Position numbers and translations under genes: made by a program. From Ewingella sp963519305 (GTDB lineage Bacteria; Pseudomonadota; Gammaproteobacteria; Enterobacterales; Enterobacteriaceae): DNA of 64,000 bases. Below are positions 31,301-36,526 of this stretch, piece after piece (positions within the stretch are counted from its first letter, which is position 1; every line of letters begins with the position of its first letter). The DNA lies in NCBI GenBank assembly GCA_963519305.1, contig CAUQMS010000004.1:124001-188000 (forward strand), given 5' to 3'. The notes beneath the pieces are model-generated. The model was not told the DNA's origin. It saw only the letters and a list, made by a program, of their open reading frames with translations, and did no database searches.

Positions 31301-31559
31301 TTCCGGCACCAACAGCATCTCACTGAATCTGCATGAGGCGCTGACGGTAAAAGATAACCCGACCGACGAAGTGATCATCAAAGGGGGAACCGGAAGTCTG
31401 GTGAACCTGGTGGCAGGCAACGATGGCGCCTGGAGCGAAACCGGCCAGCGCACCGTCGATGGACTGACGTTCGATGTTTATCACAACGCATCCCTGTCTG
31501 ACACCAACACGTTGGGAGACGTGTTAGTACAGCATGGTCTGCACGTTCAACAGAACTGA
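16329..31559 (+). CDS. Giant BapA/LapA-type biofilm adhesin, 5,076 residues
   Basis: This is a type I-secreted surface adhesin. The N-terminus (1-155) resembles the BapA prefix domain: no signal peptide, a beta-rich start and a hydrophobic segment GWVLGAIALGAGVAIAAS, then a run of ten glycines (156-165). About 46 Ig-like domains of 95-105 residues follow. Most begin with a pattern like PTLTLxxFAGDNxLNxAEA; four early ones (282-677) are of a second type. Near the C-terminus is a Ser/Thr-rich linker (about 4870-4912), then a terminal domain with RTX-like GGAGNDTI and DGGTGVDTL motifs, typical of the type I secretion signal region. The three secretion genes follow. It is longer than Salmonella BapA (about 3,800 residues). 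No frameshift is visible over 15.2 kb, so it is probably functional. Confidence 0.93.
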   Translation: MAQNGNVIVDILSRTNGSVVSQVSGASQTVNLNQLSIVRVHATRAAVTSYERVGNDLIIHMQDGSTVRYHSFFNTDGKGHHSELIFDDGVHPIEHATFVDTGLAPGAAVAVVPGYETIPDVGVLLLDGSNFDPATLGWVLGAIALGAGVAIAASSGGGGGGGGGGSSNDGGNNGGPGGSNHAPTLTLATFAGDNILNKAEAGMAQVFSGTTTNVTAGQTVTLTLNGKTYTTTTGANGAWSISLPAADLQGLADGTYVANVSVTGTDGLTVTKSVTIGVDTTAPAAATDIQLVNDDHVPITGTTNDSTPTLSGKAEPGSTVTISDGTTVIGTAPVDSNGNWSFTPNPPLVDGSHDITTVVTDPAGNTSGASTPVAVVIDTSAPGAATDVKLDNGQGNVITGSTNDTTPVLTGKAEPGTTVTVRDGTTVLGTAPVDSSGNWTFTPSPPLAEGQHNLTTEVTDAAGNSSGISSPIAVTVDTTAPAAATDVHLVNNSDAPITGLTNDNTPTLTGKAEAGSTVTVRDGGTVIGTVTADGSGNWSLTPTVPLTDGAHNLTTEVTDAAGNSSGVSAPIAVTIDTTAPAGATDVELVNNSNVPITGITNDNTPTLTGQAEAGSTVTVRDGDTVLGTVTVNGSGEWTFTPPAPLADGAHNLTTEVTDLAGNSSAVSTPIAVTVDTLAPTLTIMPLTGDNRITLDEAAGPITLSGTASASDAGREVTITINGTSYTATVQDNGTWSTQLPAGALNDLNEDLPISATLTDAAGNTTTINSSIHIAADPALQPQLTVGAFATDDVLDGAERQTTQTLSGTTTNVEVGQTVTVTLNGLTFTGVVAQGGTWTVSIPPSAFTTLADGPATLSVQVSDTTGNSVTTTHDFTANSQLGGLSFDPISVDGNINALEAAAGVTISGRSFDVPAGNNVTITLGGQTYTATVAANGAWSTQVPAGALQALTDGPNSIVITAQDTASSPVTATTSVGIYVHNLPDATLNPAFGDGILNAVESTQPQTLTGTTGVNGAGQTVVITFNGQHYTGTVDASGNYSVTLPATALTGLPEGSTPISVTVTDAAGNTNTLNTTATVDTTLPMLTINPLTGDGQINLAEAAVAQTLTGTATASDVGKTVNITVNGHSFTAVVQDNGTWSASLPAGTLSGLTGNYPITATLTDAAGNTGSVTLEQHFVTDPTVQPTLTLNAFAGDNLVDGAELAVSQVLSGSATNVEAGQIITLTLNNKTYTAEVGASGSWSVIVPVADVALLANGQGTLTATVADRAGNISSASETYTVNNGLDGVAIDPVTADNKISLAESEAGITISGTTLGVNAGTPVLVTFGGHTYSALVLANGRWSVNLTPADLLGLADGAQSVSVSTTDSLGNPLTNSLDVGVFTSLPTPTLNTPFGDGVLNIAEAAVPQTISGTTGETGDGQSVLVTLNGKNYAATVDAAGNWSVTVPAADLQALPAGNNAVNVIVTDSVGNSSSINPTVSVDLTAPTLTVNPISGDGLISVAEAHADIAVTGTASISEAGRTVTLTLNGVSYTGTVLGNGNWSITIPADALTGHANGTLPVQVSLSDAAGNITTDNTSVTLATDPAVQPVVTLNAFAGDNILDGAERQAPQVLSGSTANVQAGQLVSITLNGHTYTAVVQDSGAWSVSVPAADLLTLTNGTQTISVNVTDKAGNVGTATENFTVNVELGGLGIDTIAGDNRINAAEAGAPVVVSGTSFDVAAGATVIVTLNGKTYSATVGPDGTWSTNIPAADLALLTDGPNTITAQAVDASGNPLSNSVSVGVYTHDLPDPTINTPFGDGLLGITEAAAVQTLSGTTGTTGAGQTVVVNLNGHDYTATVGDNGLWTVQVPSADLQTLPPGANPILVTATDAAGNTDILTSSVTVDFTPPTLTINTIATDGIINAAEAAAAIPVSGTADIGDAGRTVTLNINGQTYTAVVAGDGSWSTSVPANALAGLANGEYTVTATLSDAAGNSTTITSAVTLTADPLLLPTITLNAFAVDNVLDGAERTVDQTLSGTTTHVESGQIVTITIGAESYSATVLADGAWSATIPAAVLQALADGTATFNVSVSDAAGNPTTGSESFTVNSTLSGIAINPISGDGNVSATEAAAGITISGTTADVAAGTAVVVTLNGQNYNATVGADGTWTATVPSAALNALSDGPNLVTVSTTDEAGATITNTVNLGVYIHDLPVPTLNTPFTDGLLGSTEATTAQPLSGTTGVSGNGQTVTVSLGGHDYTATVDISGNWTVSIPSADLQALPAGPDAISVIATDAAGNSATIPGTVTVDFTPPTLTVAPVATDGTVNVSENADGFALTGTASVTEAGQTVNISFGGQNYQAVVAGDGTWSVPVPAGTLDSIASGQYVLTATLSDAAGNTTTFTENYTVAGADTAPMPSINTPFGDTFLNIFEASGPQTLSGTTGDIGDGQTVVVSLGGVNYNATVDVNGIWSISVPASALQALDEGAQTITVTATDSVGNVGTANSVVTVDLVAPTLTISPVATDDIINAAETLQPVVISGTASLNDAGQTVTVSFNSVNYTAVVHADGTWSLTLPSNVVQGLGNDSYQLTASITDAAGNTTTQQHSFSVDADAASLPTLSIGVVSGDDYINATEKGEPLVISGTSTHLEAGQVVTVVFNGNNYTANIAADGTWTLTVQPGDFANLSDGQTTITASSSDLAGNPSSATHNVNVIADPADLPTITVSPISGDDVINSTEHSQPLVISGTSNHLVAGELITVNLNNVGYPTTVAADGTWTVTVPANAVEALQNQQYTVTVTGSDVADNLATGTHTVTVDTTPPLLTIVVDTGLDNILNAAEALAGLPVSGTGEAGLTVTVTLNNVNYTTVVLGDGTWSLTVPGGDLQAIPTDGLLPITATATDAAGNNVIVSVDPEISLAIHALPTLTLDPVTGDNILNIAEAANGFTITGTSTNLPDGTLVTVNIGGTVVNGTVTAGVWSAPVSANLLNGLTEGVNTVTVSVTDANGNPASTSHSLTVDLIAPPVPVINTPFVDGALNQLEAGVNQIITGSTGLTGPGQTVVVSVDANPAHNITATVGPDGSWTATIPTATLEGLPDGPNTVSVTVTDAGGNSTSGTLGFTALIHALPVATVTDSFDGLINAAEAAAGGSLSGATGITSPGQSVIVNINGQNYTANVIDTAGTWSLDLLPSLLQTLPNGNWTVTVTVTDSVGNTSSANEILGVQLTPPPIPTLALPFGDGILNTAEAAAGQTLSGSTGVIGAGQTVTVAFAGNPTPLTATVAADGSWTLNLTPSELADLSGLPTHLITVTSTNEFGNSSSSAPLSFNVDFATPTPFINPVFGGDNVLNIAEAGAAQTITGITGIQGDNQNVKLSIDLNGVQYNATVAADGSWSLTLPAGTLSTLTGIPHSVNVTVTDASGNTASTSLPFTTDFTPPVVAVTSVFVDGYLNATEAQSNAGITGTTDGTAVHVTIGGVPFDATVLGGVWTLNLTPAQLATLPQGDQTIVVTASDVSGNTSNVSTQVGIANTLLPTVSVATFAGDNALDYAESRVPQVLSGTTTHVQQGETVNITIPGVTGPLTALVQADGSWSLTLTPAQLQGLGNGTENVTVSVNDLAGNTASGGTSFTVDLTAPVNPFLTINPISTDNIINVGDNLNLTLAVGGEYRNAAVVQTVNVFVDGVVVGTAPIVLAGNGTWSLAVPLVSLTTFPIDGTYTVSAELISILPVPGTVVATVSETVVVDRTPPTLTVNTFAGDDVLNISEAAAGQTVSGTASTTEAGRTVTVTLNSKTYTAVVAGDGSWSTTIPAGDLQAVPPGNNTITASLSDAAGNVTTDTHTFTTDTSAPLLNLNVVAGDNVINLAESLLGTLLSGTSSGADGQTVTVTLAGVTVGTAVIQPGGTWSLQLLPNQLSGLLDGPTILNATVADQAGNTTSVDLGLNILFNSLLNVSVVSGLGSVGNTVLNAAGALLGQTLSGVTTDAGVGAIVSVQVGGQTVSANVGANGAWSLVIPPTLLANLTDGPLALNLTVTDAAGNTKVEVLDLDIAKTLPVIGAVTSVLGGVDNILNVAESAAAQTVSGAVTAANGTLVTLAVGTQTFTGTVLNNLYSIAIPAGALTTLADGVVPVILSVTDLAGNTVSQTLNPLTVALHNLPQIILDPLFGDGLLNAADLLLNQTITGTVKNVAAGTVVDVTLGNSATPLTATVDATGHFSVSVPSGLLTGLLSGTLSVAVNVTDLAGNSANTTQLATVNVALPTISLTSILDHGVLNAVDALTAQTIGGVVGGVAAGTTVNVTLGGKTFLGVTDAGGNFSVTLQPGDLKALTDGTLAIGVSVANDAGNVASISANANVIINQLPKVVLDTVFGGDGILNAAEALLTQTISGTVTNAAAGSSVNITVGTLSLTATVDNTGHFTASLDPLQLSQLLNGNIGVSATVTDAVGNTGSASAGILVGIHNLPSIVLNPIFGDGVLNVVDLLTGQTISGIATNVAQGAQVQVSLNGKSYTATVGAGGIFSVTVPPLDLGNILDGNINVSASVTDATGNIGSATGLLSVIAQALPTINLNPLFGDGLLNAADALLTQTISGTTTNAVGSTVTLTVGGATLNALVKADGTFSVSVLPAVLAGLLDGTLNVGASVTNAAGHSISGSATATVGIHTLPSLVLGTLFGGDGYLNLSEANSSETLSGTTNVQSGSVSVNVGGIIHTGTITGGVWNVVYTSAELKGIADGTTTVNVTVTDAVGNITTQTSPLIVKTHELPLVALNPLLNVTLGVVLNILGGQGLTLSGTSRNIAQGGQVSVTLVGNTLSGTVQADGSWTVKFSSALLSSIGALNLLGILTSVLTVIDIHAADAAGNTVDAHVGLTTGSTLPPDTGVVAASLSVDDTHTLAAVHTTDTSSSTTDTTTHTTSTLTDPLVTPDTDSSSSTTTTTPADTTSHAETAFSIGGVTIELTATDGVAVGGAGNDTISVHTLDFSQIDGGTGVDTLLLAGTNQHLDLTLLGLKVEHIDIFDLGTSGTNSISLNLHEALTVKDNPTDEVIIKGGTGSLVNLVAGNDGAWSETGQRTVDGLTFDVYHNASLSDTNTLGDVLVQHGLHVQQN
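17172..18359 (+). repeat. Four exact-length 297-bp tandem repeats in the adhesin
   Basis: Units start at 17172, 17469, 17766 and 18063, each 99 codons, opening APxxATDV and containing TNDxTPTLxGxAExG. The identical unit length and high similarity point to recent tandem duplication. They encode an Ig-like subtype that differs from the other domains in the protein. Confidence 0.9.
18360..23198 (+). repeat. Four copies of a four-domain super-repeat (about 1.21 kb)
   Basis: Each block contains four Ig-like domains in fixed order. Their openings are of the kinds PTLTINPLTGD, VQPTLTLNAFAGD, LGGLxIDPIxGD and LPDPTLNTPFGD. Blocks start at residues 678, 1081, 1483 and 1887, and a fifth begins at 2291 but is broken after its first domain. 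The period is 402-404 residues, showing that whole four-domain cassettes were duplicated. Confidence 0.88.
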
Positions 31560-31563
31560 TAGT

Positions 31564-31601
31564 CAGGCCCTCAGGTGCGCAGGCACCGGGGGCCTTTTTT
31601 T
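31564..31601 (+). terminator. Terminator after the adhesin gene
   Basis: A GC-rich stem (GGCCC / GGGCC enclosing GGTGC / GCACC) is followed by T7, starting 5 bases after the adhesin stop. It lies before the secretion genes, so these either depend on read-through or have their own promoter. Confidence 0.85.
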
Positions 31602-31675
31602 ACATTGACCGAATTTATCAGGCCACAAGAGGCTGAAAAATAATAAAAACCCGGCGAGAATAAGTGGTGTCGCTC

Positions 31676-33058
31676 ATGAAAAAAAACAGATCAGCCCGGC
31701 GTTTTGCCGCGGTACTCGGGACGATATGGATTGTTGTTGCCGGTGCGAACAGTAGCAGTGCGGGCGCGGCCGCTAAGCAGCCCGAATTTGACTGGCAAGC
31801 CGCTCCGAGTGAGGAGATGCAGGCCAGCCTGACGTTACGCGATGCGATATTGCGTGCCTTCGCCCGTAACCCGCAGATCGCTGAGGCGGCGGCGCAAATA
31901 CGCGTCGGCAACGGCAATCTGGATGCGGCGAAGAGTGCCTGGTATCCGCAAATTTCATTACAGGGTACGGCCGGTAAATCGCGCCAGACCGACTCTTCCG
32001 GCACCCTTGATAATAACGCGTCGGGTGGTGTTCAGCTCAGCCAGCTGTTGTACGACTTCGGCCGTACCGGCGGCAGCATTGATGAGCAGGAACGCCTGTC
32101 CGACTCCTACCGTTACTCCCTTTACGGCACCATGACCGACGTGGCGCTCAGTACCCTTCAGGCTTATCTCGAAGTGAAGCGTTATCAGGCGCTGAGCATT
32201 GCGGCCCGCGATAATATTGACTCGCTGCAACGCGTGGCGGACACCGCTAAACTGCGCGCCGACGCCGGATTAAGTTCCCAGTCTGACGTTTTGCAGGCAG
32301 AAACCCGCATTGCCGGTATGCGTGCCACGGTTGAGCAGTACCGCGCCCAGCAGCGTTCGGCACAGGCACAACTCACCGTGCTGACCGGCGTGGTGGCCGA
32401 TAATCTGCCGGACTTGCCGCAAAGCCTGCTGAATCAGAAAGTCACCCTCAACAAAATCCCGTATGAAAACAGCGCGCTGGTGCGTGCTGCGCAGGCCAAA
32501 CAGCAGGCGGCCATCGAACGGGTGAATCAGGCGCAGGCGCAGCACTGGCCGACCATCAAAGTGCAGGCCGGGCGCACCCGGTATCAGAACGCCAGCAGCA
32601 GCGGCGGTTCCTACTGGGACGACGAACTGCAACTGGCGGTGGACGCGCCGGTCTATCAGGGCGGTGCGGTCAGCGCGAAAGCCCGCGCGGCGGAAGGTGA
32701 GCGGCAGGCGGCGCAGGCCGACGTTGAAAAAACCAAGCTGGATATCAACCAGAAAGCCTCCATTGCTTATGCCGACATGATTGGCGGTCAGCAGCGGCAG
32801 GCAGCCGGTGAGGACCAGTACGCCAGCGCCACTCACACCCGCAGTGTCTATCAGGACGAGTACAAACTGAGTAAGCGCAGCCTCAACGATCTGCTGAGCG
32901 TTGAGCAGGACGTTTTTCAGGCCGAGACCATGCGCATCGGCGCACTTTATGACGGCTGGGACGCCACCGTGCGCTATGCCGCCGCCGTAGACAATCTGGT
33001 GGACATGTTGGGTATCGACCGGCAAAAACAGACCGGCGACACGCTGCCAAGTTTATAA
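31676..33058 (+). CDS. TolC/LapE-like outer-membrane channel for adhesin export
   Basis: This is the outer-membrane component of the adhesin type I secretion system. It has 460 residues from the ATG at 31676 (MKKNRSARRF), giving a signal peptide that ends near residue 30. The repeat LRDAILRAFARNPQIAEA and the segment VQLSQLLYDFGRTGG are typical of the outer-membrane efflux (OEP) family. A GTG 12 bases upstream is possible, but the ATG gives a better signal sequence. It is 34 bases before the ABC gene. The order adhesin-OMF-ABC-HlyD matches Salmonella bapABCD as I recall it. Confidence 0.9.
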   Translation: MKKNRSARRFAAVLGTIWIVVAGANSSSAGAAAKQPEFDWQAAPSEEMQASLTLRDAILRAFARNPQIAEAAAQIRVGNGNLDAAKSAWYPQISLQGTAGKSRQTDSSGTLDNNASGGVQLSQLLYDFGRTGGSIDEQERLSDSYRYSLYGTMTDVALSTLQAYLEVKRYQALSIAARDNIDSLQRVADTAKLRADAGLSSQSDVLQAETRIAGMRATVEQYRAQQRSAQAQLTVLTGVVADNLPDLPQSLLNQKVTLNKIPYENSALVRAAQAKQQAAIERVNQAQAQHWPTIKVQAGRTRYQNASSSGGSYWDDELQLAVDAPVYQGGAVSAKARAAEGERQAAQADVEKTKLDINQKASIAYADMIGGQQRQAAGEDQYASATHTRSVYQDEYKLSKRSLNDLLSVEQDVFQAETMRIGALYDGWDATVRYAAAVDNLVDMLGIDRQKQTGDTLPSL

Positions 33059-33091
33059 ATTTGTCCGAACAGAATGCGTGCAAGAGGTGAT

Positions 33092-35263
33092 ATGAACAGC
33101 GAAACCACAACCAGTACCCCGACACCTCAGTCGATAGAGGTTTGGATCAGCGCCTTAGTCCGGGTAGCCGAAAATTTCGGCAAGCCTGCCGATCCGCAAT
33201 ATTTACGCCAGCAGATGCGCTGGTTTGAACATCAGCCGCTGGGCCGTCAGCTTGACCGTCTTAGCGGTCTGATGGGCCTGCAGGTGGGCATGGTCAGTTG
33301 GACCAAAGTCCGCTGGCGGGCCGAAGTGCTGCCGGCCATTATTCAGCTGGAGCAGGGCGGCATCGCGGTAATTGAACGTCTGCATGATGACGGGCAGGCC
33401 GATTACTGGATCAACGATGGCGGCGACTTGCTGCGTTCAGCCGAACTGGTGACGTTGCTTGAACAGAGTACCGGACCGGTGTTTCTGGTCGGCGTGGCGG
33501 CCCGCGGGCGTGACCAGCGCATTGACGAATTTGTTCAGCCGTATAAAAAACACTGGTTCTGGGACAATTTCCGTGGCGCGGGACGGAAAATCGCGGAGAT
33601 CTCGCTGGCCTCGGTGGTTGGTAACGTACTGGCGCTGGCCGGTATTTTGTTCTCGATGCAAATCTACGACCGGGTCATTCCTGCCCAGTCGCTGCCTACG
33701 CTGTGGGTGCTGTTTTTCGGCGTGGTGCTGGCGGCGGCGCTCGAATATGTCATCCGCCTGATGCGCACTCTGGTCTCTGACCTGATGGGTAAGCGCATTG
33801 ATCTCAAAGTGTCATCGCTGTTTTTTGTGCGTGCGATGAACATCAAAAATGACGACCGGCCGAAATCCACCGGTTCCTTTATCTCTCAACTGCGTGAAAT
33901 CGATCAGGTTCGCGAGCTGCTGACCTCCACCACCGTCAGCGCGGCGGCTGACATGCCATTTGTGCTGCTGTTCCTCGCCATTATGTTTTTCATCGGCGGT
34001 CCGCTGGTGATCATCCCGCTGCTGGCGATCCCGCTGATTGTCATTCCCGGCATCATGATCCAGTGGCCGATGGCAAAGCTCGCGAAAGAGGGAATGCGCG
34101 AAGGGGCGCTGCGTAATGCGGTGCTGGTGGAAACCATTGAAGGCATCGAGGATATCAAAGCGTTGCAGGCGGAGGCTTATTTTCAGCGTCAGTGGGAACA
34201 GACGCATGAGGTCAGCGCATCGGTGGGGATGAAACAGCGGTTGTGGGGTGCGCGCCTGACCGGCTGGGCGTCGACCGTCCAGCAACTGACCTATGCCAGT
34301 ATGCTGGTCTTCGGGGTCTATCTGGTGCTGGCGGGGGAGATCACCACCGGTACGCTGGTCGCCAGCAGCATGTTGTCGTCGCGCACCATCGCGCCGCTGA
34401 TGCAACTGACCATGGTGTTCTCCCGCTGGCAACACGCAAAAAGCGCGATGCGCGGGCTGGATGATCTGCTGAAAAAACCTATCGACCGTCCTGAGGATGC
34501 CGAACTGTCGCACTGCCCGACGCTCAGCGGCCACTACCAGCTGCGTAACGTCCAGTACACCTATGACAAAGAGCAGTCCCCGAACGTGCTGGGGATCAAT
34601 CAGCTGGAGATTAAACCCGGCGAGCGGGTGGCGATTCTGGGCAAAGTGGGGGCGGGGAAATCGACGCTGCTAAAACTGCTGTCCGGTCAGGCTGACGCCT
34701 CGCAGGGCAAAATTCTTATCGACGGCGTGGACATGAAACGCATTGAGCCAGCCGACGTGCGCCGCCAGCTCGGTTATCTGTCGCAGGATTCACGGCTGTT
34801 CTTTGGCACGCTGCGCCAGAATCTGATGCTGGGCTACCCGCACGCCACTGACCAGGAGATGTTGCAGGCGCTGCGCATTAGCGGCGCGCTGTCGATGGTT
34901 CAGGCCGATGCTTCCAGTCTGGACAAAATCATCAATGAAGGTGGGCGCGGACTCTCCGGCGGCCAGCGCCAGATGGTGCTGCTCAGCCGCCTGATCCTGC
35001 GTAATCCTCAGGTGGTTCTGCTCGATGAGCCGACGGCCTCAATGGACGAAGCGCTGGAAGAGTATGTGATCCGCCAGCTGCATACCTGGCTCACCGGCCG
35101 CACGATGGTGGTGGTAACACACCGTCCGGCTCTGCTCAAACTGGTAGACCGCATCGTGGTGATGGATAACGGTCGCGTCGTGGCTGACGGCCCGCGTGAC
35201 CAGATACTTGCCACTGCGGTTTCCAATACACCACCTGCGCCCGCCGTTGCCGCTTCGGCTTAA
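33092..35263 (+). CDS. Type I secretion ABC transporter (LapB/HlyB type)
   Basis: This inner-membrane exporter ATPase has 723 residues from the ATG at 33092, which has AAGAGGTG just upstream; an ATG at 33074 has no such site. Residues 1-140 form a C39-peptidase-like domain with no cysteine at all, so it is not proteolytic and probably only binds substrate, as in HlyB. The membrane domain (about 155-430) is followed by the ATPase: Walker A LGKVGAGKST, signature LSGGQRQM, Walker B VVLLDEPTASMD and H-loop VVVTHRPALL. It lies between the TolC-like and HlyD-like genes in one operon. Confidence 0.95.
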   Translation: MNSETTTSTPTPQSIEVWISALVRVAENFGKPADPQYLRQQMRWFEHQPLGRQLDRLSGLMGLQVGMVSWTKVRWRAEVLPAIIQLEQGGIAVIERLHDDGQADYWINDGGDLLRSAELVTLLEQSTGPVFLVGVAARGRDQRIDEFVQPYKKHWFWDNFRGAGRKIAEISLASVVGNVLALAGILFSMQIYDRVIPAQSLPTLWVLFFGVVLAAALEYVIRLMRTLVSDLMGKRIDLKVSSLFFVRAMNIKNDDRPKSTGSFISQLREIDQVRELLTSTTVSAAADMPFVLLFLAIMFFIGGPLVIIPLLAIPLIVIPGIMIQWPMAKLAKEGMREGALRNAVLVETIEGIEDIKALQAEAYFQRQWEQTHEVSASVGMKQRLWGARLTGWASTVQQLTYASMLVFGVYLVLAGEITTGTLVASSMLSSRTIAPLMQLTMVFSRWQHAKSAMRGLDDLLKKPIDRPEDAELSHCPTLSGHYQLRNVQYTYDKEQSPNVLGINQLEIKPGERVAILGKVGAGKSTLLKLLSGQADASQGKILIDGVDMKRIEPADVRRQLGYLSQDSRLFFGTLRQNLMLGYPHATDQEMLQALRISGALSMVQADASSLDKIINEGGRGLSGGQRQMVLLSRLILRNPQVVLLDEPTASMDEALEEYVIRQLHTWLTGRTMVVVTHRPALLKLVDRIVVMDNGRVVADGPRDQILATAVSNTPPAPAVAASA

Positions 35264-35272
35264 GGAGTCGTT

Positions 35273-36442
35273 ATGACACATGCAACCTTGCACGACGAGC
35301 TGGATGCTCAACAGAGAAAAGTGTCCGGTATTGTCTGGGCCTCCCTGGTGGGAATTATTCTGTTTTTTGTCTGGGCCTATTTTGCCACCCTCGACGAAGT
35401 GACAGTGGGTACGGGTAAAGTCACTCCGTCGAGTAAGGCGCAACAGATCGACTCGCTCGACGGCGGGGTCATTCTTAAACTGATGGTACAGGAGGGGTCG
35501 ATCGTTAACCGCGGTCAGATGTTGGCGCAACTCGACCCGACCCGCTCGCAGTCTAACTATGGGGAAGCCGCTTCAAGGGTACGCACGCTGCGGGCGTCGT
35601 CTGAACGCCTGAGCGCGGAGCTGACCGGTGCACCGCTGAAATTCAGCGGCGAAACCATGAAAGCCCCGGAGCTGGTGGCCCGCGAACGCCAGCTTTACCT
35701 CTCGCGCAAACAGAACCGCGATGAAACCGTCAGCAACCTGCAACAGTCGCTGAAACTGGTTAACGATGAAATCAACATGACCCAGCCGCTGGTAGCGAAA
35801 GGCGCCGCGGGCGAGGTGGAAGTGATTCGTCTCAAACGTCAGGCCAGCGAATTACGCGGTAAAATTGATGATGCCACTAATCAGTACGCCGTCCGTGCCC
35901 GTGAGGAGCAGGTAAAGAACAACGCCGATCTCGACGCCGAACTGCAGGTCATGGCCGGTAAAGAGGATCAGGTTACCCGTTCTGAGCTTTTCTCTCCGGT
36001 GCATGGCATCGTGAAGGACATTCAGGTCAGCACCGTCGGCGGGGTGCTGCAACCCGGCGGCAAACTGATGGAGATTGTGCCTATTGAGGATCAGCTGCTG
36101 ATCGAAACCCGCATCAACCCGCGTGATATCGCCTACATTCGCCCCGGACTACCCGCGACCGTAAAAATCAGCGCCTATGACTCCTCGATTTATGGCGATC
36201 TGGAAGGGCAGGTGGAAAGCGTCTCGCCGGATACGTTGCAGGACGAAGTCAAGCGCGACCAGTTCTACTACCGCGTCTATGTGCGCACCGACAAAGCCGT
36301 CCTGACCAACAAAGCCGGCCGTCAGTTCCCGATAGTTCCCGGCATGGTCGCCAGCGTCGAGATTAAAACCGGCCAGAAAACCGTACTGGATTACCTGATT
36401 AAACCGCTGAATAAGGTCAAAGAGTCACTGCGGGAACGGTAG
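35273..36442 (+). CDS. HlyD-family adaptor (LapC type)
   Basis: This is the periplasmic adaptor that joins the ABC transporter to the TolC-like channel. It has 389 residues, with a short cytoplasmic N-terminus and one TM helix (about 20-39, IVWASLVGIILFFVWAYFA). A long alpha-helical hairpin (about 95-230) is flanked by lipoyl halves (VQEGSIVNRGQMLAQLDPT and GGVLQPGGKLMEIVPIE). The C-terminal beta-barrel includes RINPRDIAYIRPGLP. AAGGAG precedes the ATG, and it starts 9 bases after the ABC gene stop. Confidence 0.95.
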   Translation: MTHATLHDELDAQQRKVSGIVWASLVGIILFFVWAYFATLDEVTVGTGKVTPSSKAQQIDSLDGGVILKLMVQEGSIVNRGQMLAQLDPTRSQSNYGEAASRVRTLRASSERLSAELTGAPLKFSGETMKAPELVARERQLYLSRKQNRDETVSNLQQSLKLVNDEINMTQPLVAKGAAGEVEVIRLKRQASELRGKIDDATNQYAVRAREEQVKNNADLDAELQVMAGKEDQVTRSELFSPVHGIVKDIQVSTVGGVLQPGGKLMEIVPIEDQLLIETRINPRDIAYIRPGLPATVKISAYDSSIYGDLEGQVESVSPDTLQDEVKRDQFYYRVYVRTDKAVLTNKAGRQFPIVPGMVASVEIKTGQKTVLDYLIKPLNKVKESLRER

Positions 36443-36526
36443 CAGAAGCCGCTGCAATGGCGGCCCTTGAACAGATCGGAGTAAATTTCGGTTTTCATGC
36501 GCTGTGTTCAGCATGGTTATGAACCG

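Noticed and set aside
16365..31453. Dozens of long antisense reading frames inside the adhesin gene (for example 23703-24701 minus)
   Set aside because: They arise from GC-rich, repetitive sequence read in other frames. They show arginine- or serine-rich low-complexity proteins, no family motifs and no ribosome-binding sites.
36448..36464. Hairpin GCCGC/GCGGC as terminator of the secretion operon
   Set aside because: The stem is only 5 bp and no T-tract follows on either strand.
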